Assembly: GCA_021604525.1 (NCBI GenBank)
Contig: BQJD01000028.1
Location: 1 to 47,558 of the forward strand
Length of the DNA stretch: 47,558 bases
From: a marine bacterium B5-7
GTDB taxonomy: Bacteria; Pseudomonadota; Gammaproteobacteria; Arenicellales; CAJQKF01
Reading direction: 5' to 3'
The notes below the pieces were generated by a model. That model had not been told where the DNA came from and ran no database searches. It saw only the letters and a program-made list of their open reading frames with translations. A program made the translations under genes and the position numbers. Positions 37,351 through 46,145 of the stretch are shown piece by piece (positions within the stretch are counted from its first letter, which is position 1; each line of letters begins with the position of its first letter).

Positions 37351-37437
37351 GCGTTGGCGCAGGACGCCGGAGCGATGCGACGGCGCCCCGAAGGGGTGAG
37401 GTGCGATAGCGCCGAATCAATCCCTCTCTCTCCGCCA
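37351..37437 (+). repeat. Dispersed GC-rich repeat, copy B, with duplicated tRNA-Ser 3' end
   Basis: The sequence (starting GCGTTGGCGCAGGACGCC, core GGCGCCCCGAAGGGG) matches copy A at 1518-1597. It ends with AATCCCTCTCTCTCCGCCA (37419-37437), identical to the last 19 bases of the tRNA-Ser 186 bases upstream. A small perfect hairpin (CCAACGC-GACT-GCGTTGG, around 37340-37357) overlaps its left edge. Confidence 0.7.
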
Positions 37438-37540
37438 ATTCTATAATAAATAATATAAATATCAGATAGATAGAGATTTATCCTACTGTCAGTCCCCCAC
37501 TGAGCCCCCCATTTAGAGTCCCCGATAGGGGATCTGTAAA

Positions 37541-38085
37541 CCCCCCGCCTTTAGGCGGCGGATGATAATCTTGTACGGATGCAAGATTATAAACGCGGCA
37601 GCCACACGGTATGGGACTGTAAGTATCATTTGGTGTGGACGACAAAATACCGATATCAGGTGCTTGGTGGAGACGTAGGGCTTCGCTGCAGGGAGCTACT
37701 GCGAGAGATTTCAATCAGCAAGGAAATGATTATCTATGCGGGATCGATTAACCGAGATCATGTGCATATGTTGATAGGAGTTCCTCCACAGTTATCGGTA
37801 TCGAGGGCAGTGCAGTATTTGAAGGGAAAGAGTTCGCACAAATTGTTAAGCGAATTCAAGCAATTGAAGAAACGCTACTGGGGCCAGCATTTATGGGCAC
37901 GAGGATATTGGGTGGCGACGAGCGGAAACGTAACTGACGAGGTGTGGAAGGAGTACATTGAGAACCAGAAACCTCCCGAGCCGGATGACAATTTCACCGT
38001 GGTATGACGACAGTCGGCCGAATGGCCGACCGATCCGGCTTTCAGCCGTAACAGGAAGCCACCGGCTTTAGCCGGTGGAGTATTC
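37541..38085 (+). mobile_element. IS200/IS605-type insertion sequence (tnpA only)
   Basis: The transposase gene is flanked by subterminal hairpins: CCGCC-TTTA-GGCGG (37545-37558) on the left and CCACCGGC-TTTA-GCCGGTGG (38059-38078) on the right, both with the same TTTA loop. Such single-strand hairpins are what IS200-family transposases recognise. Exact ends are uncertain; the right end may be near TATTCAC at 38081. No tnpB is present. It lies about 100 bases after the repeat with the tRNA tail. Confidence 0.75.
37579..38007 (+). CDS. tnpA: IS200/IS605 family Y1 transposase TnpA
   Basis: The 142-residue length is typical. The metal-binding HUH motif is seen as HVHML, and YHLVWTTKYRYQVL is the usual N-terminal strand. 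The catalytic tyrosine is probably the one in KEYIENQ near the C-terminus. The protein cuts and joins single-stranded DNA at the hairpin ends during replication. It appears intact, so the element may still be active. Confidence 0.92.
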   Translation: MQDYKRGSHTVWDCKYHLVWTTKYRYQVLGGDVGLRCRELLREISISKEMIIYAGSINRDHVHMLIGVPPQLSVSRAVQYLKGKSSHKLLSEFKQLKKRYWGQHLWARGYWVATSGNVTDEVWKEYIENQKPPEPDDNFTVV

Positions 38086-38090
38086 ACTTT

Positions 38091-38573
38091 CAGTCATGGA
38101 ACGAAACTTTTATGGGCGTGATTAATCATCGAGATTTCTGCACAGCTTCGATACCGGGATGTCGGAATCTGATCCTTTTGGTATTGATACGATCTGGTAG
38201 TCGATATTTTTCGATTTCTTCGGTCGTAGAATTATTCATTAAGGGCTTGTATCCCGTCAGCGGACGGATCGCTTGGGTCACGCTGAGCTTGCACAAGTTA
38301 ATTTTCCACCAGACATTGCAACCCTGTGAAACAGTCTACGGCATAAATTTCCAGCATCGCTGTCTAGTATCTAATATCGATACTTCGTAGTCGATATTAA
38401 ATGATACTTGCAGTCCCATACTGTATGACTGCCTCTTTGGTAACCTTGCATCACGCAAAATAACCATGAATTTCCTAAAGGTGATGGATTTACAGATTCC
38501 GATCGGGGGACTATGAGCAGCTATTTTTAAATGACAACAATATGTCCAGTTCCGCTGACGGGGTATGCGCGCG
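38091..38573. other. Intergenic region after the IS element
   Basis: No supported gene. An inverted repeat AATATCGA/TCGATATT lies at 38373-38398, and TAGTCGATATT occurs twice (near 38192 and 38388). One 92-residue frame (38112-38390) has no recognisable features and is rejected. Confidence 0.5.
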
Positions 38574-39695
38574 TTAGGAGCATGCGACGAGATCGCGCGA
38601 CAAGGCCTTGACTGATGGACAGCCGATCAGGGTAAGCGTACGTATGAGGTCCGTTTTGAACATATCGATAACTTCGCGGGCTCCGGGCTCGCCAGTAGCT
38701 GCCAACCCATAGAGGATCGCGCGACCCAGCATCACTCCGTTGGCACCGAGCGATAGTGCCTTCACTGCGTCGCTCGCATCACGTATGCCACTGTCAAGGA
38801 ATAGATCGGAGCCCACTTCAGGTGGTGAGTCGATCAGCAGATTGAGGGGGGAGTCGGCGTCGTCGAGCTGTCTAGCGCCGTGGTTCGACAGTATTACTCC
38901 GTCAACACCTAGCGATACACATCGCCAAGCGTCATCCATGCGCATGATACCCTTTACTATCAGTCGGCCCCTCCACGAGTCGCGCAGGCGTGCAAGAGCA
39001 TCCCAGTCAAAACTTGTGTCCATCTTCCGAGCCATCAGGGCTGCCTGAGTCTCAAGACTAGCCGCTCCAGTCGATTTCATGTTGGCGAGTTCGGGGAAGC
39101 CATGCCGCAGTTGGCCAGCGAGCCAGCGTGGATGGCGGATCGCATCGATTGCAAGCCGCGGTCCGGGTCTGAAAGGAATTTTAAAACCACTTCGCAAGTC
39201 ACGCAGCCTCTTTCCGTTGACTGGTACGTCAGTCGTAAGGATCAATACCCGGCAGCCGACTTTCCAGGCCCGTGAGGCAAGGTCGTCGGCTAATTCTCGG
39301 GTTACTACATAGAGCTGGAACCAGAACTCACCATCGACTCGGCGGGCCACCTCCTCGATTGTGGTTGTTGCAGCGGTGGAAAGACAGAATGGAATGCCTG
39401 CACTGGCAGCCGCGCGCGCAAGAGCGACATCGCCATCCGGCCAAAGAATTCCGTTCAGTCCCGTGGGTGCGACGATGAATGGCAATGGCCGTGACTCACC
39501 AAACCAGGACGCTGATGTGTCTGGTGATGAGACGTCGACGAGACGATGCGGCCGAAATCGGACGCGACTGAAAGCGTGGCGATTTTGTGTCAGGCCCTGC
39601 TCATTTTCGGCGCCCCCATCTAGATAGTCGAACACAGCGCGCGGTAAGCGCCGTTGCGCCTTACGCCTAGCGTGGTGAATGTCTATGAATGGCAC
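38574..39695 (-). CDS. FMN-dependent 2-hydroxyacid dehydrogenase (LldD/mandelate dehydrogenase family)
   Basis: The protein has 373 residues and a TIM-barrel flavoprotein of the alpha-hydroxy-acid oxidase family. FDYLDGGAENE near the start, IVKGI with the flavin-contacting Lys, SNHGARQLD with the catalytic His272 and substrate-binding Arg275, and GANGVMLGRAILYG are all present. Members oxidise L-lactate, mandelate, glycolate or similar acids to oxo acids; the substrate cannot be fixed. It is divergent from the DctPQM operon and probably co-regulated with it. GTG 39695 is the first start. Hydrophobic membrane-anchor residues are not obvious. Confidence 0.92.
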   Translation of the reverse strand: MPFIDIHHARRKAQRRLPRAVFDYLDGGAENEQGLTQNRHAFSRVRFRPHRLVDVSSPDTSASWFGESRPLPFIVAPTGLNGILWPDGDVALARAAASAGIPFCLSTAATTTIEEVARRVDGEFWFQLYVVTRELADDLASRAWKVGCRVLILTTDVPVNGKRLRDLRSGFKIPFRPGPRLAIDAIRHPRWLAGQLRHGFPELANMKSTGAASLETQAALMARKMDTSFDWDALARLRDSWRGRLIVKGIMRMDDAWRCVSLGVDGVILSNHGARQLDDADSPLNLLIDSPPEVGSDLFLDSGIRDASDAVKALSLGANGVMLGRAILYGLAATGEPGAREVIDMFKTDLIRTLTLIGCPSVKALSRDLVACS

Positions 39696-39953
39696 GGGTA
39701 TTGTCGGCTAGTGATCGAATCATTCGTTGACTTTATGGATGGTTTTGCGCGATCAAATGCGGCGTTTACTCTACATGCATCGTATGTCTTACATTTTACA
39801 ACGACTCTGTCTTCGCCGATGACGAAAGCCGATATCGCAGACCACGCTTGCTACGCAAATTTCATTCTATCAAACTGATTAAACGTTCATAGTCGGCTCT
39901 TTAACTATATAGAGGTGCCGACGATCGCAGACACAATCACATTGGAGAGACTG

Positions 39954-41030
39954 ATGAAACGTCGAAAATTTCTTGGGCAGACCGGCTTAGCCGGTATCCT
40001 CGCAGCCGGGGCCGCGCCGACCGTCATCGCGCAGTCGACCATTCGTTGGCGTCTGGCGCACAGCTTTCCCCGTTCGCTGGACACCGTATTTGGTGGCGCT
40101 GAATTATTCGCCCAGAGGGTGAGTGAGTTGTCGGGCGGTAAATTTACCATCTCCGTTCACGGTCCTGGCGAACTCGTACCACCATTCGGAGTGCTCGACG
40201 CAGCACGCGATGGCACCGTTGAGTGCACGCATACAGCATCAAATTTTTTCGCAGGCAAGGACGAAACTTTCGCCCTGAACGGAATTCCCTTTGGCATGTC
40301 GTTCAGACAGATGAACGCATGGCAGTATCAAGGCAATGGGCTTGAGCTGATGCGCGAGTTCTATCGAGACTACAACATTATCAGTTTTCCCATGGGAAAC
40401 ACTGGCGTGCAGATGGGTGGATGGTACCGCGAGGAGATAGGCAGCCTTAGTGATCTTCAAGGTTTGAAACTGAGGGTCTCCGGGTTGATCTCTGGCCAGG
40501 TCTACGAGCAACTGGGTGTCGTGCCCCAGAGTATACCCGGCGGAGAAATCTACCAGGCGCTGGAGAAGGGGACAATTGACGCGGTGGAACTGTCAGGACC
40601 ATACGACGACGAAAAACTCGGTTTCTATAAAGTGGCCAAGAACTATTATTTCCCGGGTTGGCATGATGGTAGTCCGCAGGTCGATTTGTTCGTCAATCTC
40701 GATGCTTACGATGCGTTACCCGAAGAATACAAGGCGATTGTCGCAGCTGCGGCAATGCAGGCGCACGTCGGCGTCATGGCCCGTTACGATGGGCTCAATC
40801 CGCCTGCATTGCGTAGACTTGTTGCGGAGGGCACCAAGCTTCACCGCTTTCCACGGGAGATTGTCGAAGCCGGTTATTCGGCAGCGACGGATCTGTACGC
40901 CGATATCTCTGCGCGCAATCCACGCTGGAAGAAGGTGTACGAATCCTATGCCGCCTTTCAGAAAGACCAAAACCTCTGGTTCGGGATCGCTGAAGCAGGT
41001 CTCAACAGCTTCGTGCAGTCTAAGAACTGA
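39954..41030 (+). CDS. TRAP transporter solute-binding protein DctP
   Basis: The protein has 358 residues from ATG 39954, preferred because TGGAGAG lies at the right distance. The signal is of Tat type: KRRKFLGQTGLAGILAAGAAP. The mature part follows the DctP pattern, with SFPRSLDTVFGGAELFAQRVSELSGGKF and LQGLKLRVSGLISGQVYEQLGV; the latter carries the Arg that binds the ligand carboxylate. It is the periplasmic receptor for the DctQM channel encoded downstream. The ligand is probably a 2-hydroxy or sugar acid, judged by the neighbours. Confidence 0.94.
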   Translation: MKRRKFLGQTGLAGILAAGAAPTVIAQSTIRWRLAHSFPRSLDTVFGGAELFAQRVSELSGGKFTISVHGPGELVPPFGVLDAARDGTVECTHTASNFFAGKDETFALNGIPFGMSFRQMNAWQYQGNGLELMREFYRDYNIISFPMGNTGVQMGGWYREEIGSLSDLQGLKLRVSGLISGQVYEQLGVVPQSIPGGEIYQALEKGTIDAVELSGPYDDEKLGFYKVAKNYYFPGWHDGSPQVDLFVNLDAYDALPEEYKAIVAAAAMQAHVGVMARYDGLNPPALRRLVAEGTKLHRFPREIVEAGYSAATDLYADISARNPRWKKVYESYAAFQKDQNLWFGIAEAGLNSFVQSKN

Positions 41031-41069
41031 TAAAGGCGCTGTGCGGACCAGGAGTCGCTTCGCGTCGAC

Positions 41070-41630
41070 ATGAATACTCTTTTGTGGTTATCCGGACTCG
41101 TCGATTCGGCGAGCACTGCGATAAATCGTTTCCTGCGCTGGACGATTCTTGTGATCGTGTTTATCAGCGCAGGAAACGCCGTTTCCCGCAAGTTCTTCGA
41201 TCTTTCTTCAAACGCCTTTCTCGAAATCCAGTGGTATCTGTTCTCGGCGGTGTTTCTTCTGGGCGCGGGTTACGTGTTCCTCCGCAACGACCACGTACGT
41301 GTTGATGTGCTGTCCCAACGGCTGACACCGTCGGCACGTGCCTTAGTGGACCTTGCTGGTATCGTGTTCTTTCTCATTCCGTTCTGCGTGTTCATTGTCT
41401 ATCAGTCCACGCCCATCGTAGCGGAGGCATTGCGTAGCGGGGAAATTTCGCAGAATGCGGGAGGCCTCTTGCGATGGCCAGTCTACTTCTTACTTCCGCT
41501 GGGATATGTTTTACTGCTCGTGCAATCGCTGTCGGAGGCTATCAAACGTCTGGCCTTTCTGCTGGGTATCATCGCAGACCCTGCACCCCTGTCGGATCCT
41601 ACTGGCCACGATGACGTGCTCGGATCCTAG
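41070..41630 (+). CDS. TRAP transporter small permease DctQ
   Basis: The protein has 186 residues with four hydrophobic helices. FLRWTILVIVFISAGNAVSRK and FLEIQWYLFSAVFLLGAGYVFLRNDHVRVD match the DctQ core, including the EIQWYLF segment. It is the small membrane subunit that pairs with DctM and serves the DctP receptor. It starts 39 bases after dctP, with GGAG upstream. Confidence 0.93.
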   Translation: MNTLLWLSGLVDSASTAINRFLRWTILVIVFISAGNAVSRKFFDLSSNAFLEIQWYLFSAVFLLGAGYVFLRNDHVRVDVLSQRLTPSARALVDLAGIVFFLIPFCVFIVYQSTPIVAEALRSGEISQNAGGLLRWPVYFLLPLGYVLLLVQSLSEAIKRLAFLLGIIADPAPLSDPTGHDDVLGS

Positions 41631-41671
41631 CTGCTGTTCGTGCGCAAAGCGCTGAAGGTCCCGGCTGCTTA

Positions 41672-43351
41672 ATGGCCTGGGCCGTCGACAATTTTGTGCC
41701 GATTCTCTTCTTGGGGCTGTTCGTATTTCTACTGAGTGGTTTTCCCGTCGCCTTCGTTCTGTGCGCGGTGGGCCTGCTGTTCGGTATGTTCGGGATCATA
41801 CTTGGTCTGTTTCCTGTGGAGATGCTGCAGGCGGTACCGCTGCGCATCATCGGCATCATGCAAAACGACACGATACTCGCCGTGCCGTACTTTACTTTCA
41901 TGGGTATCGTGCTACAGAAATCCGGCATCGCCGAGGACCTGCTTGAGACAACCGGTCAGGTATTCGGGCCACTGCGCGGCGGACTGGCAATATCAGTGAT
42001 CGTCGTGGGTGCGCTGCTGGCCGCGACTACTGGGGTCATCTCCGCAGCGGTGATATCGATGGGACTCATTTCCCTGCCGGTGATGCTGCGATACGGCTAC
42101 AGCCGGCACGTCGCTACCGGTGTCATCATGGCTTCGGGTTCGCTGGCCCAGATCATTCCACCCTCTGTCATCCTGATCGTGCTGGCGGACCAACTAGGCC
42201 GTTCGGTGGGTGACATGTTTCTCGGTGCCATGATTCCCGGTCTCTGCCTGGTGGGCATCTATGTGCTGTTCGTCGTCGCTGTGGCCGTGGCCCGACCGTC
42301 CTGGGTTCCTGCGATGCCAGTTGAGGCGAGAACCTATCGAGAGGCCAGCGGCTCAAGCGGTTACCGATCTCTGTCCGTACTTTTCACAGTCGCCACTATT
42401 GCGGGTTTTGCTGCTTGGCTTTCCGGGGAACTGTTTACACAGATGAATCTTGGGACACGTGGTATGAGCGTCGACATCGTGATCTCCGTGGTAACCGGAG
42501 CTGCGACGGCGATAGCCCTTATTGGCATTGATCGCCTCTTTCACTTCGGCTGGTTCTCGACTCTGGCGGTCAGGGTGACGCTCCTCTTGTTGCCACCGCT
42601 TGTTCTCATCTTCCTGGTTCTCGGCACCGTGTTCCTAGGGTTGGCGACGCCGACAGAGGGCGGCGCGATGGGTGCTATTGGCGCGCTCGTTCTCGCAGCG
42701 ATCAGGCGTCGATTGGACGCGGTCGTTCTGCGCGGGGCGGTGGAACATACCGCTCGGCTGACTTGCTTCGTCATCTTCATACTGATCGGCGCAAGCGTAT
42801 TCAGCCTAGTTTTCAATGCCGCGGATGGTCATACATTCGTCGAGGGCCTGTTTGAGCACTTACCTGGAGGGGAGGTCGGTTTCTTGGTGGCTGTGAACAC
42901 GCTTGTCTTCTTCCTGGGATTTTTCCTAGATTTTTTCGAGATCGCCTTCATCGTCATCCCGATCCTCGCGCCCATAGCCGAGGGCATGGGCATCGATCTG
43001 ATCTGGTTTGGTGTGCTGATCGCTGTCAACCTGCAGACGTCGTACCTCACACCGCCATTTGGCTTCGCGCTATTCTTCCTGCGCAACGTGGCACCTCGCC
43101 AGGACTATGTTGATCGCGTTACCGGCGCGAGGATTTCCCGTATCAGCACCGAGCAGATCTACCGTGGCGCTGTTGCCTTTGTAGTGTTGCAACTCGTGAT
43201 GATCGCCATCCTGATCATACGGCCGGGACTGGTTACCGACCAACTCGGTGTACGGTCGACCATAGACCCGACCAGTGTGATCATCAAGATCGAGCCCGAG
43301 ACATATCCCGATGCTGACGATGATCCGATGCGCGGCTTTCGTGTCGAATAG
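41672..43351 (+). CDS. TRAP transporter large permease DctM (enlarged)
   Basis: The 559-residue length exceeds the usual 425 or so. The N-terminal half (FLLSGFPVAFVLCAVGLLFGM, GVISAAVISMGLISLPVML) and C-terminal half (ATPTEGGAMGAIGALVLA, FFLDFFEIAFIVIPIL) are typical. Between them, about residues 210-310, lies an extra 100-residue segment with two or three membrane helices. Such larger DctM forms exist in other proteobacteria. It moves the substrate across the inner membrane with a cation gradient. Confidence 0.93.
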   Translation: MAWAVDNFVPILFLGLFVFLLSGFPVAFVLCAVGLLFGMFGIILGLFPVEMLQAVPLRIIGIMQNDTILAVPYFTFMGIVLQKSGIAEDLLETTGQVFGPLRGGLAISVIVVGALLAATTGVISAAVISMGLISLPVMLRYGYSRHVATGVIMASGSLAQIIPPSVILIVLADQLGRSVGDMFLGAMIPGLCLVGIYVLFVVAVAVARPSWVPAMPVEARTYREASGSSGYRSLSVLFTVATIAGFAAWLSGELFTQMNLGTRGMSVDIVISVVTGAATAIALIGIDRLFHFGWFSTLAVRVTLLLLPPLVLIFLVLGTVFLGLATPTEGGAMGAIGALVLAAIRRRLDAVVLRGAVEHTARLTCFVIFILIGASVFSLVFNAADGHTFVEGLFEHLPGGEVGFLVAVNTLVFFLGFFLDFFEIAFIVIPILAPIAEGMGIDLIWFGVLIAVNLQTSYLTPPFGFALFFLRNVAPRQDYVDRVTGARISRISTEQIYRGAVAFVVLQLVMIAILIIRPGLVTDQLGVRSTIDPTSVIIKIEPETYPDADDDPMRGFRVE

Positions 43352-43441
43352 GGTTATGACTTGGTCGCAATCAAACCTGTTCGATTCTATACCAGCATTC
43401 TCTATTGCCGTCGTCATCTCACACATCTCCCTGGAGGACAA

Positions 43442-44596
43442 ATGAAAATTATTCGAGTCAACGCTACGCCGATTAATCTAACTGCGGAGTTTGAGGTGTC
43501 CGGTGGCAAAAAGGACACCGCGTTGTCCCTATGTCTGGTCGACGTGGAAACGGATGCCGGTATCGTCGGCACCGGCATGACCGCGATAACTGAGGAAGAG
43601 GTGATTGCGTCTATCATCAACGACGTTGTTGGCCCAAACCTGATCGGCATGGACCCAATGCGTAACGAACAGGTCTGGGATAAGTTGTACTGGCTGCTGA
43701 CTCCGCGCGGTCAGTCCGGTTATGCGAGTCACGCCATCTCGGCGGTGGACCTTGCACTTTGGGATATTAAGGGAAAAGCGTTAGATCAACCGTGCTGGCA
43801 GCTAATGGGGGGGGCTCGGGACACGGTGCCAGTGTACGTAACTTTCGGCTTTAACTTCTTTGATCGCGAGGAACTCGCCGAGGCTGCAGCCGCGTGGGTA
43901 TCACGCGGGTTTACGCGGTTGAAGATGACGGTCGGGCACCATGGATTACAACGCCGTGACGAGCCTCGTCCGCTGGACGAGGTCATCCGGGAGGATGTGG
44001 AGCGGGTTCGTGCGGTCCGCGATGCGGTCGGATCCGACGCCGATATCTATATTGATGCAAATTGCAGTCTCGACTATTTTTATGCGTTGGCGCTGACTCA
44101 ACGCGTCAAGGAACTGCGTATCAGCTTCTTTGAGGAGCCGGTGTCGCAAAACGATGTCGGGAACCTGGTCAAGCTGCGTGGCAAGACATCGATACCCCTG
44201 GCAGGTGGGCAGAACGAAGGGCTCGCCAGCCGTTTCCGGGACTTCCTCGTGCATGGCGCCCTGGACGTTATCCAGGCGAATGCCTGCATCGGCGGTGGTT
44301 TCACTCAATGCCTGAAGATCGCTGGTATGGCCCAAGCGTTCAACACCCGGTTCGCCAACGGCGGCGCCTGGCCACACCACAACATGCACCTGCACGCTGC
44401 ATTGGCAAACGGTACGCTGGTTGAGTACCACGCCGCGGCCGTGAATATTTGCGAGCAAATATTCGACGACCTGGCTGTTCCCGAGGCGGGCACGCTGCAA
44501 CTTCCGAAGACACCGGGTCTGGGTTTCTCTCCAAACCCGGCGAAAGTGGCCGAGAAGGCGAGGCGTCCGCTCTCGAAAGGTAAGGGCAAGGCGTGA
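43442..44596 (+). CDS. Enolase superfamily (mandelate racemase/muconate lactonizing) enzyme
   Basis: The protein has 384 residues from ATG 43442, with GGAGG upstream. The capping domain (about 1-125) is followed by the barrel: Lys161 in LKMTVG, the metal ligands Asp205 (IDAN) and Glu231/Glu232 (FFEEP), then Gln257-Asn-Glu259 where GE is more usual, and His312/His313 near the end (WPHHNMHL). The second Lys of the KxK racemase pair is Thr163, so a dehydratase acting on a sugar acid is more likely than a true racemase (inference). It lies after dctM and before a serine hydrolase. Confidence 0.88.
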   Translation: MKIIRVNATPINLTAEFEVSGGKKDTALSLCLVDVETDAGIVGTGMTAITEEEVIASIINDVVGPNLIGMDPMRNEQVWDKLYWLLTPRGQSGYASHAISAVDLALWDIKGKALDQPCWQLMGGARDTVPVYVTFGFNFFDREELAEAAAAWVSRGFTRLKMTVGHHGLQRRDEPRPLDEVIREDVERVRAVRDAVGSDADIYIDANCSLDYFYALALTQRVKELRISFFEEPVSQNDVGNLVKLRGKTSIPLAGGQNEGLASRFRDFLVHGALDVIQANACIGGGFTQCLKIAGMAQAFNTRFANGGAWPHHNMHLHAALANGTLVEYHAAAVNICEQIFDDLAVPEAGTLQLPKTPGLGFSPNPAKVAEKARRPLSKGKGKA

Positions 44597-44636
44597 ACGG
44601 GCGCGAAGAGATCGATACAGTCGGTACGCACCTGTC

Positions 44637-46103
44637 ATGTCAGGCGAGATAGTCCCAGTTGAGCGCCTGTTAGCCACGGCGGCAAAGGTGTTGTGTTCGG
44701 CGGTCTTCGTTTCTGGGCGAGATCCCTGTGAGGCGTTTGATAACAGCGCTGCAACAGCCCTGCAGGCGGCACAGTTACCCGCAGCGATGTCGCCGCTGAT
44801 GCGCTGGCACGTCGACCATGACACTGGATCGGTAGAGATGAGTGCGCGTATCGATGCGTCAGCAGCCCGTCGGCTTGTCGAAGTTTGCTGCGATACGTAT
44901 CCCGGCTTCGACGGGGGCTGGAGGTCGGAAATCGAGCGACTCACGCGGCTCGGCGAAATTCGCCGTGTTGCGCGCTATATTGGCGACCAGGGCGTCATCA
45001 TCACGCCCCGTGACGGCAACGACCGGCTATTCTTCACGCCTGCGTCGGTAACTCGCGGACCGGCGCCGAGCTCCGGCTGGCTGCCGGATGCCATGCAAAA
45101 CTTCGAGGCGCTGTCTCCACTCGCACTCGACGAGTCACGTCGGCGAGTAGACAAAGTGCTGGATGCAGCTTTCTTGGATCGCGACGCACACCATGCGGCC
45201 GTCCTGGTTGCGTGGCACGGCCACCTCATCGGTGAATGCTACGCTGACGGGTTCGATGCCGACATGCCGCTTGAAAGTTGGTCCATGGGTAAGACTATCC
45301 TGTCGGCCCTCGTCGGTCAGCTAGTCGGTCGAGGGGCTCTGGTACTCGACGCGCCAGCACCGGTCGGAGTATGGCGGAGTCCAGGTGATCCACGGGGTGG
45401 AATTACGCTACGACACCTCCTGAACATGTCCAGCGGCCTGTCCTGTAGCGGCATGGAACAGCCGCGGCAGGACTGGAATGGCGCCCTGCCGGATCACTTC
45501 ATGCCCTATGCCAGCGCGATTGACGTAGCACGATACGCCACTGATCGACCTGCAGAGCACCCGCCTGCCACCGTGGGTCGGTATCGCAACTGCGATCCCC
45601 TTGCACTCTCGCTCATTCTCCACGACACGGTGCGTAATGTGCTCCGCGAGGATCCTCTCGCCTGGCCACAGACCTCACTCTTCGATCGCATCGGCATGCG
45701 TGGCCTCATTCACGAAACAGATCGCTACGGCCGCTTCATCATCACTGGTTTCAACTATGGCAGCGCGCGTGATTGGGCGCGATTCGGTCACCTCTACCTG
45801 CACAACGGGTTATGGAACGGCGAGCGAATTTTGCCAGCGGGATGGGTCGGGTTCAGCCGCACTCCGGCACCGGCGTGGCCGGAGGCCGACTATGGCGCAC
45901 AGTTATGGATCAACACGAACCGCGCCTTTCCGCTCCCGCCGGATGCGTTCTATCTATACGGTGGCGGCGGCCAGTATGTTTTTGTGGTGCCCGGCGACAA
46001 TATCGTCATCGTGCGTCAGGGTCACTCTAGAGGCTGGGCAGGGGCAAAGGTAAACGTGGAGCGACTACTGTCGAAAATTATGACTGCTCTTGGCCGTACA
46101 TGA
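44637..46103 (+). CDS. Serine hydrolase of the class C beta-lactamase family
   Basis: The protein has 488 residues. The C-terminal 330 or so have the penicillin-binding fold: Ser216-x-x-Lys219 (SMGK), Tyr316-Arg-Asn318 (YRN) and GGGGQ (442-446) in place of the KTG triad. The family includes esterases, amidases and 6-aminohexanoate-oligomer hydrolases. No signal peptide is seen, so it probably acts in the cytoplasm. The first 150 residues are extra and not recognised. Its place after the enolase-family gene suggests it opens an ester, lactone or amide in the same pathway. It is not a likely antibiotic resistance gene. Confidence 0.88.
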   Translation: MSGEIVPVERLLATAAKVLCSAVFVSGRDPCEAFDNSAATALQAAQLPAAMSPLMRWHVDHDTGSVEMSARIDASAARRLVEVCCDTYPGFDGGWRSEIERLTRLGEIRRVARYIGDQGVIITPRDGNDRLFFTPASVTRGPAPSSGWLPDAMQNFEALSPLALDESRRRVDKVLDAAFLDRDAHHAAVLVAWHGHLIGECYADGFDADMPLESWSMGKTILSALVGQLVGRGALVLDAPAPVGVWRSPGDPRGGITLRHLLNMSSGLSCSGMEQPRQDWNGALPDHFMPYASAIDVARYATDRPAEHPPATVGRYRNCDPLALSLILHDTVRNVLREDPLAWPQTSLFDRIGMRGLIHETDRYGRFIITGFNYGSARDWARFGHLYLHNGLWNGERILPAGWVGFSRTPAPAWPEADYGAQLWINTNRAFPLPPDAFYLYGGGGQYVFVVPGDNIVIVRQGHSRGWAGAKVNVERLLSKIMTALGRT

Positions 46104-46145
46104 TCACTTCCCGCAGCAGTCCAACCGGGATGGCCCAGCTCGACC

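Noticed and set aside
37100-37399. 99-residue reading frame across the tRNA-Ser and repeat
   Set aside because: It overlaps a clear tRNA and terminator and has no protein features; it is an accidental frame.
37252-37437. A small integrated element between two copies of the tRNA end (att-like sites)
   Set aside because: The 186-base interval holds only a terminator and repeat, with no integrase, so a mobile island is not supported; the duplication itself is reported.
38112-38390. 92-residue frame after the IS element
   Set aside because: Cys/His/Leu-rich random-looking composition, no ribosome site and no family likeness.
44637-46103. Antibiotic resistance beta-lactamase
   Set aside because: No signal peptide, no KTG motif, and a catabolic neighbourhood; an esterase or amidase is more likely.
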